A stretch of 43,189 nucleotides of DNA, from IMG/VR virus record IMGVR_UViG_3300009538_000029, positions 1 to 43,189 of that record; one strand, written 5' to 3'. The stretch is from a virus. Below are positions 38,710-43,189 of this stretch, one piece after another. Position numbers and translations under genes: made by a program. The notes below the pieces were generated by a model, which was given only the letters and a program-made list of their open reading frames with translations, was not told the DNA's origin and searched no databases. Each line of letters opens with the position of its first letter. Position 1 is the first letter of the stretch.

Positions 38710-39773
38710 CAAGCTGTGACTCCCTCGTGGGCGATGACCGCCATGAGCTCCTTGCGGACGGCCTCGGCGTCGGTTTTCCGAGTGAAGGGATATCGTAGGT
38801 TCACCTTGAAAACCTCCGCCTTCGGCTCAACCGACTTGACCGTCTCCTCGAACTCCTCGAAGGTGTAGCGCTGGCTGCCGTAGCTCAGGACGACCACGCG
38901 GAACTTCTTGGTCGCCTCAAGCAATCGCACTAACATTTGCCGCGCCTCGGGGCCGTTGAACGGGTTGGCCTCGTGATCCCGCGGCGACCAACGCAGCCGG
39001 CGGAACTCTCGGTCGAGGATTTGGTCGAGCACGCTGTAGAAGATTTCGTAGGGCTGTGCCCCCGCATAGGGCGGATCGAGATAGCAGATGTCGCCCTCCG
39101 CGCTCGCGAGGAAGTCGAACACGTCCTGCTGATGCGCTTCGTTACGGTGGCCGTTCGGGAAGATCGCCCGATTGATCTTGGCTTGCAGCTCGGCCAGGAT
39201 GCGGATCGGGTGCATGCAGGTGTACGGAATCTTCTTCACCCGCGACATGCCGAGGCGATGGAACTCCTCGCCCTCGATCTTCTGGAAGTAGTCGACCGAG
39301 TGGATCTGGCTATACGGCGTGATGCGGAGCATGTACTGGATCAGCGCGAACTTCATCAGCTGCCGCTTGGTGACATGTTGGATCCGGTCGATCTGCGCCA
39401 GGGCGTTGTCGATGAACTGCGCGTGCTTGCGCATGAACATCGAGGGCACGAAGTGCTCCTCGACGAAGTGCGGAGGCTCCGCGCCATTGACGAACAGCCG
39501 GTGCAGATCCTCGTCGGCGATCGTCACCCGGTCGTTGGCGATGAAGACATCGGCCGCAATCTTGGCGCGGTTGGCGAGGTCATTGGTCAGCACCCGCATG
39601 CCCTGGGCTTTCGCATAGAGCGCCGTGGCTCCGCCGCCGAAGAAGCCATCGACGAACGTCGCCCGCGTCCACTCCTGCTGCGGAATGTGCTGGCTGATGG
39701 CTTTGAAGATCACCGGGCAGAGTGATCTCTTTCCGCCAAAATACGGCACGAGGGCGCTGAATCGGCTCCACAT
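38709..39773 (-). CDS. D12-class N6-adenine DNA methyltransferase (Dam-like)
   Basis: This 354-residue protein starts ALVPYFGGKRSLCPVIFKAI, then VDGFFGGGATALYAKAQGMR (SAM-binding motif) and ICYLDPPYAGAQPYEIFYSV with catalytic DPPY. This is the D12 (Dam) layout. The ATG at 39773 was chosen over one 48 bp upstream because AGAGG lies 5 nt before it and the conserved part begins at once. Likely methylates phage DNA against host restriction. Confidence 0.85.
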   Translation of the reverse strand: MWSRFSALVPYFGGKRSLCPVIFKAISQHIPQQEWTRATFVDGFFGGGATALYAKAQGMRVLTNDLANRAKIAADVFIANDRVTIADEDLHRLFVNGAEPPHFVEEHFVPSMFMRKHAQFIDNALAQIDRIQHVTKRQLMKFALIQYMLRITPYSQIHSVDYFQKIEGEEFHRLGMSRVKKIPYTCMHPIRILAELQAKINRAIFPNGHRNEAHQQDVFDFLASAEGDICYLDPPYAGAQPYEIFYSVLDQILDREFRRLRWSPRDHEANPFNGPEARQMLVRLLEATKKFRVVVLSYGSQRYTFEEFEETVKSVEPKAEVFKVNLRYPFTRKTDAEAVRKELMAVIAHEGVTA

Positions 39774-39837
39774 CTCAACCTCTATGGTGATCAAGACCGT
39801 CGGACAAATGCGATGGGACAAACGTCGGCCAAACGGA

Positions 39838-40035
39838 TCAGATCGGTTGTGGCGCCGACCGCCACCGACGATAGCGCCGCGACCACGCGAGGCAGCGTCG
39901 ACGATACCTCACATCTCGTTGATAGCGCCGTCGACGCCTGGCGTTCTTCGCGCCTGCTCGACATCGCTCCGAGCAGTAGCGCTGACGGTAGAACCCGACC
40001 GTCGTGAATCCTCTGCGGCAATACTTGCACGTCAT
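39838..40035 (-). CDS. Small Arg-rich zinc-finger protein
   Basis: The 65-residue protein begins TCKYCRRGFTTVGFYRQRYC and SERCRAG, giving a CxxC...CxxxC zinc site (C3, C6, C20, C24). A strongly basic Arg-rich tail of about 35 residues follows. The ATG at 40035 is 13 bp after the upstream stop. It is probably nucleic-acid binding, possibly HNH-like without visible catalytic His. Confidence 0.6.
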   Translation of the reverse strand: MTCKYCRRGFTTVGFYRQRYCSERCRAGAKNARRRRRYQRDVRYRRRCLAWSRRYRRWRSAPQPI

Positions 40036-40048
40036 TCCCACCGCATCC

Positions 40049-40333
40049 TTATCGAAGCCGCAGCACCGCCAAGCCAATTCCGGCGGCACTGAGCCAATAG
40101 AGCGTCTTCCAGCCTTGTCCTTGTGCTGCGTACAGCAAGGCCGCGATCAGGTACTGCGCGATGAACGAAGCCGCCCACCAGTCCGCCAGGATCATGCCTG
40201 AGCGACTGGATTCCTTTGGCGGCATCACTGCGTGCTTGTCGCAGCGCCACCGGTCATCCTTCCCGTACAGCGGCGTCTCACTCGCCCGCGCCTCGCAGAC
40301 CTCGCATCGCGGTTCTGGGCCGTTGGCGCTCAT
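40049..40333 (-). CDS. Small protein with Cys/His site and membrane segments
   Basis: This 94-residue protein has CEVCEARASETP and CDKHAV, forming a C-x2-C...C-x2-H zinc-ribbon-like site (C10, C13, C31, H34). Two hydrophobic helices follow, near residues 52-70 and 77-92. It starts 4 bp after the previous stop. Function unknown. Confidence 0.6.
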   Translation of the reverse strand: MSANGPEPRCEVCEARASETPLYGKDDRWRCDKHAVMPPKESSRSGMILADWWAASFIAQYLIAALLYAAQGQGWKTLYWLSAAGIGLAVLRLR

Positions 40334-40337
40334 TGCC

Positions 40338-40655
40338 TCACCTCCCTGCAGATAGCCGATTCGATGGGATAATCCACGCTCCGAACTCCTTTTTGATCCG
40401 GTGCAGGAACTTGATGGTGTCCGGGGCGTCCTTCACGCGCTTCAGCTCCTCGACCTCCGGCGGGAAGTAGATCACCGTGCCGGGATAGGCCTGGCGCGCC
40501 TCCGCGAGCCAGCGCTTCTCGAAGACGAGCAGGATGCGCTCGCCTTCGAGCAGCTTCGAATCCAGCAGGAGCCATTTCCGCGACGCCGCTACAGGCTTCG
40601 TGGGTTCGTCGCGGAGCCCGCCCGTGACCCAGTCGGACAGATCGCCCAGCTTCAT
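40338..40655 (-). CDS. Small protein of unknown function
   Basis: This 105-residue protein reads KLGDLSDWVTGGLRDEP, KWLLLDSKLLEGERILLVFE, YPGTVIYFPPEVEELKRVKD. It is an alpha/beta protein of no family known to me. The start at 40655 was chosen because GGAGG lies about 15 nt upstream and the conserved-looking part begins there; the further upstream in-frame stretch resembles non-coding sequence. Confidence 0.55.
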   Translation of the reverse strand: MKLGDLSDWVTGGLRDEPTKPVAASRKWLLLDSKLLEGERILLVFEKRWLAEARQAYPGTVIYFPPEVEELKRVKDAPDTIKFLHRIKKEFGAWIIPSNRLSAGR

Positions 40656-40675
40656 GGCGCACGTCCGGTTCCTCC

Positions 40676-40892
40676 GAGTGTCAGGGGTTGACTCATTGAG
40701 CCGTAAGGCGTTACGTGCGCTTTCGTGGTGAACCTGACACACCAAACGGCTCTCCTCCGGTCACCGCAGAAATCAGCCGTGAGGCTCGTGTACGGGGTGG
40801 TCCTCAATGTGGCATTGTGAGTGTCAGGTGCTGAGGCCCTCATTCGATAACTCCTTGCTGTTCAGTCTGTTTCGCCTGTTTGGAACCTGACA
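40676..40892. repeat. Four copies of TGTCAGG/CCTGACA around an intergenic gap
   Basis: TGTCAGG occurs at 40679 and 40822, and its complement CCTGACA at 40733 and 40886. The first two form an inverted pair (GTGTCAGG and CCTGACAC), and 40676 and 40819 share the longer GAGTGTCAGG. All lie in or near the 184-bp gap after the primase-helicase gene. A small hairpin CGTAA-GGCG-TTACG is at 40702-40715. These could be binding sites for a regulator or replication protein. Confidence 0.45.
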
Positions 40893-43189
40893 GTCCTTCG
40901 GGCTGCGCGCCGTTGAAGAACTCAGGATTGGCGCGGACGAACCTGCGGATGAATTTGTTGAACTTCGGCTTCTTGATGTAACCCTGCGGGGTGGTTTCGA
41001 TCAGGGTGAAACGCTTGAGGAGCCGGACCATCCGGCTGATCGTTTCGACCGAGCAGCCGACCTGCTCGGCCAGATCCTCGCGGCGGATGGCATCGCTCAC
41101 GCGCAGGGTAAAGATCGCTCGGGGGAAATTGGCCCCGTCTTCCGCGTCATGGCGCTCGCGCTCGAACTTCTCCAAAAACGCCTGCTCGATCTGCTCATAG
41201 TCCAAGAGCTGGCTGCCGATTCGTTGGATCTCTGAGTAGTCATCCAGGCTGCAGTTGTCATGCGAGTAGATGCGCCGCAAGAACTCCGCCGCCATCAGCG
41301 CATGCTCCGGCAACACAACGAGACGCGTGAAGTCCTCGCTGGCTGAGACGCGCACCGCGGCGATCGCTGCGGCGATGCGCGCGAGCTTCTTGCGGAAGTC
41401 CGACAGCGTCACCAGCGGGATGTCGGCCGCGTAGCCGTAGCGCTCCGTCATGGCCTTGGCCTGCGCCAGGCACACATCCTCGGTCTCTGGCCGGAAGTCT
41501 ACTTGCTCTGGCTTCAGGTTCCAGACCCAGTAGATGAGCGCACGGAGCATCTCGGGCGTGATCCGCGAGGCTCGGACAACGCCGGCCTTCTGGTTGATGA
41601 AGGAAAGATCCGTGAGGTCGCCCGCGTTGGCGAAAACCACAAAGTCGGTGCGCCGGATAACCGTCGGCGGGAAGAGGCGTTTGAGCGACTCGCACCCGAA
41701 GGAGAAGTGATCCATGATCTGGTCCTTCCTCGGGTTGGCGATGAGGATCAGGCGCGTCTGGCTCTCGTAGCCGCGGGATTGGACCCGGTCGATCTGGAGG
41801 AACCCCTCTTCCATCGCCTTCGAGATCGCGCGCAGATCCCAGTCCGGCAGATGCTGCGTCTCATCGACGGCGAGAATCTTGCGGGAGTTGGCCGGGTAGC
41901 GGCCGACCTTGACCTGCCAGCCTTTCTGCGCGTGCTCGACCAGCGCATAGGCGAGCCCTGTGCGGCTGCCCGTGAGCCCTGAGAGCGTATCGCCCACATT
42001 CACGAACTCCGCGAGGCGCTGGTAGGTCTGCGTCTTGCCGGAGCCGGAGTCGCCCATGATGATCGTGACCAGCCAGCCCCGAATGATCTCGCCATTGAAT
42101 CGGAACCACCGTGGCGAGCAGTACGTGAGCAGCACAGCCAGCAGGATTTCCTCGCGCTCGTAGACCCGCGTTACGTTGCGCGTGAGTTCCTCGATCACGC
42201 CGGCCCAACCGAGCGCCTGGAAGGCTTGCAGGTGCGGGATCGCGGGGCGCAACTCGAAGGCCTCGTAGTCATCCTCCAGCGGGGTGAGCGAGTCGATCAG
42301 GAACGTGACCTGCTGGGTCTTCGGGTGGCTCTTGACCCAGCCGGTGGCCAGGTAGTTGCCCGGCTTCGGGTGTTCGGAGGAGAGATGATAGACTCGCTTC
42401 TCGACGATCTCCTGCTTCTTGCCGTCGATGACCTGGACGATGTTGCCCGCCGCATCGTGCAGCTGGGTCAGGCGGTTGACGCGCTGGTGGCAGAAGAATT
42501 CCTTCACGGTCGTGCGGCGCAGGATGTCCAGCGAGGGCTTCTGCCCGTACTTGCAGGCGTACTCACGCAGCATCGCTTTCAGTTGCACATTCGTGGACAT
42601 GCAGGAGCCGATGTACTCCTGGGCTGAGCGCGGCAGGCGCGCGGGCTCGACGACCCCCTTGCACTCGAAGCAGCCGCCCTTCTGCATCCGCGGACAGAAG
42701 GTGATGCGGAACTCCTCGACCGCGTGGAAGGCCTCGGAGGTCTCACCGCAGACGGTGATCGGCACCTGGACTTTCTGGTCGATGACGTCCGGCCGCTCGA
42801 CCTCGGTGAAGGAGTCCAGCGGGATGAGCGCTTCGGCCTCCTCCGGCGGTTGGTAGCGATGGACCGGGGTCTCATCGATGAGCTTCTGCAGATCCGCACC
42901 GGCGAAGCCGCGCTTGTGCAGAAAGTCCGTCACATCCTTGTCATCCTTGTCGCCGCGCAGGGGCAGGACGACGTGCTTGATGGAGACGATCTCCGCGACG
43001 CGGAAGCCCTCCAGGATGGCGCGCGCCGCGGCCTGGCCCTCCTTGTCGCAGTCGAAGAGCAGGACCACCTCCTTGCCGCTGAAGTAGCGAATCCATTCCG
43101 GCCGGAAGACCGCGCAGCCGTGCGTGCCGGTCACCGCCATGAAGCCCTCCTGCTGAAGCATCAGGCGGTCCCACTCGCCCTCACAGACG
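40840..43189 (-). CDS. Primase-helicase: TOPRIM plus AAA+ ATPase, 5' end outside window
   Basis: The reading frame is open to the right edge, so the gene is partial. At least 773 residues are seen from the internal Met at 43161, and codons before it read CEGEWDRL, the catalytic start of a TOPRIM domain. VVLLFDCDKEGQ near residue 32 gives the TOPRIM DxD. A middle region has cysteines that may bind zinc (near 151-163). An AAA+ motor follows: Walker A GDSGSGKT near 370 and Walker B ILAVDETQH near 430, of MCM/helicase type. A winged-helix-like end (EDLAEQVGCSVETISRMVRL) lies near 705. It likely primes and unwinds phage DNA. Confidence 0.8.
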   Translation of the reverse strand, partial: VCEGEWDRLMLQQEGFMAVTGTHGCAVFRPEWIRYFSGKEVVLLFDCDKEGQAAARAILEGFRVAEIVSIKHVVLPLRGDKDDKDVTDFLHKRGFAGADLQKLIDETPVHRYQPPEEAEALIPLDSFTEVERPDVIDQKVQVPITVCGETSEAFHAVEEFRITFCPRMQKGGCFECKGVVEPARLPRSAQEYIGSCMSTNVQLKAMLREYACKYGQKPSLDILRRTTVKEFFCHQRVNRLTQLHDAAGNIVQVIDGKKQEIVEKRVYHLSSEHPKPGNYLATGWVKSHPKTQQVTFLIDSLTPLEDDYEAFELRPAIPHLQAFQALGWAGVIEELTRNVTRVYEREEILLAVLLTYCSPRWFRFNGEIIRGWLVTIIMGDSGSGKTQTYQRLAEFVNVGDTLSGLTGSRTGLAYALVEHAQKGWQVKVGRYPANSRKILAVDETQHLPDWDLRAISKAMEEGFLQIDRVQSRGYESQTRLILIANPRKDQIMDHFSFGCESLKRLFPPTVIRRTDFVVFANAGDLTDLSFINQKAGVVRASRITPEMLRALIYWVWNLKPEQVDFRPETEDVCLAQAKAMTERYGYAADIPLVTLSDFRKKLARIAAAIAAVRVSASEDFTRLVVLPEHALMAAEFLRRIYSHDNCSLDDYSEIQRIGSQLLDYEQIEQAFLEKFERERHDAEDGANFPRAIFTLRVSDAIRREDLAEQVGCSVETISRMVRLLKRFTLIETTPQGYIKKPKFNKFIRRFVRANPEFFNGAQPEGLSGSKQAKQTEQQGVIE

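Overview
The window is a high-G+C bacterial segment. By direct count, bases 34201-34260 hold 39 G+C of 60, while some accessory stretches are much lower (3841-3900: 21 of 60). Every gene I can support reads on the minus strand, so transcription runs from 43189 down to 1. The content is most of a tailed-phage (siphovirus) genome, probably a prophage, followed by a block of restriction and defence-type genes and then a truncated universal stress protein gene that looks like host chromosome. A lipobox protein in the lysis region fits a Gram-negative host. The taxon cannot be resolved from the sequence.

Phage part, in transcription order. A TOPRIM/AAA+ primase-helicase runs off the right edge. 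Next come small genes, a D12-class adenine methyltransferase, a ParB-like protein, and small and large terminase subunits. The head module is a portal fused to a MuF/SPP1 gp7-like head morphogenesis domain, a U35 prohead protease with a long C-terminal extension, and an HK97-type major capsid protein. Two small ORFs, adaptor, stopper, neck and tail-terminator proteins lead to the tail tube. The tail module has a tail assembly chaperone with a -1 frameshift site (G/GT), the tape measure, Dit, several fibre or receptor-type proteins, and a gp37-like hub lying unusually far downstream. A membrane-protein cassette (XhlA-like holin, lipoprotein) ends at a strong terminator at about 15804-15837. There is no contractile sheath, so this is a siphovirus. 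Many neighbouring genes overlap by TGATG or ATGA, as in one long late operon.

From 15712 to 11499 lies a second set of small accessory genes: RadC, DUF932, a ribbon-helix-helix-like protein, an HExxH metallopeptidase and an excisionase-like HTH protein. Two of these genes share a duplicated leader of about 90 bp. The HTH gene has its own extended -10 promoter overlapped by a perfect 16-bp inverted repeat.

From 11399 to 651 lies a defence-type island. It holds a three-gene restriction-modification-like operon (two N6-adenine methyltransferase proteins and a GIY-YIG/SF2 helicase), an unrecognised 624-residue protein, a DUF5677-like protein, and a DUF262/DUF1524 (GmrSD-like) nuclease operonic with a Cas4/RecB-like Fe-S nuclease. 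A rho-independent terminator closes it at about 488-526.

The most unusual items are a 417-residue virion-region protein made almost entirely of repeats (2x23, 23x14 and 3x10 residues), the unrecognised 624-residue and DUF5677 pair in AT-rich DNA, the DUF262 plus Cas4-like nuclease operon, the duplicated leader, and the portal-MuF fusion. No integrase and no endolysin were found in the window.
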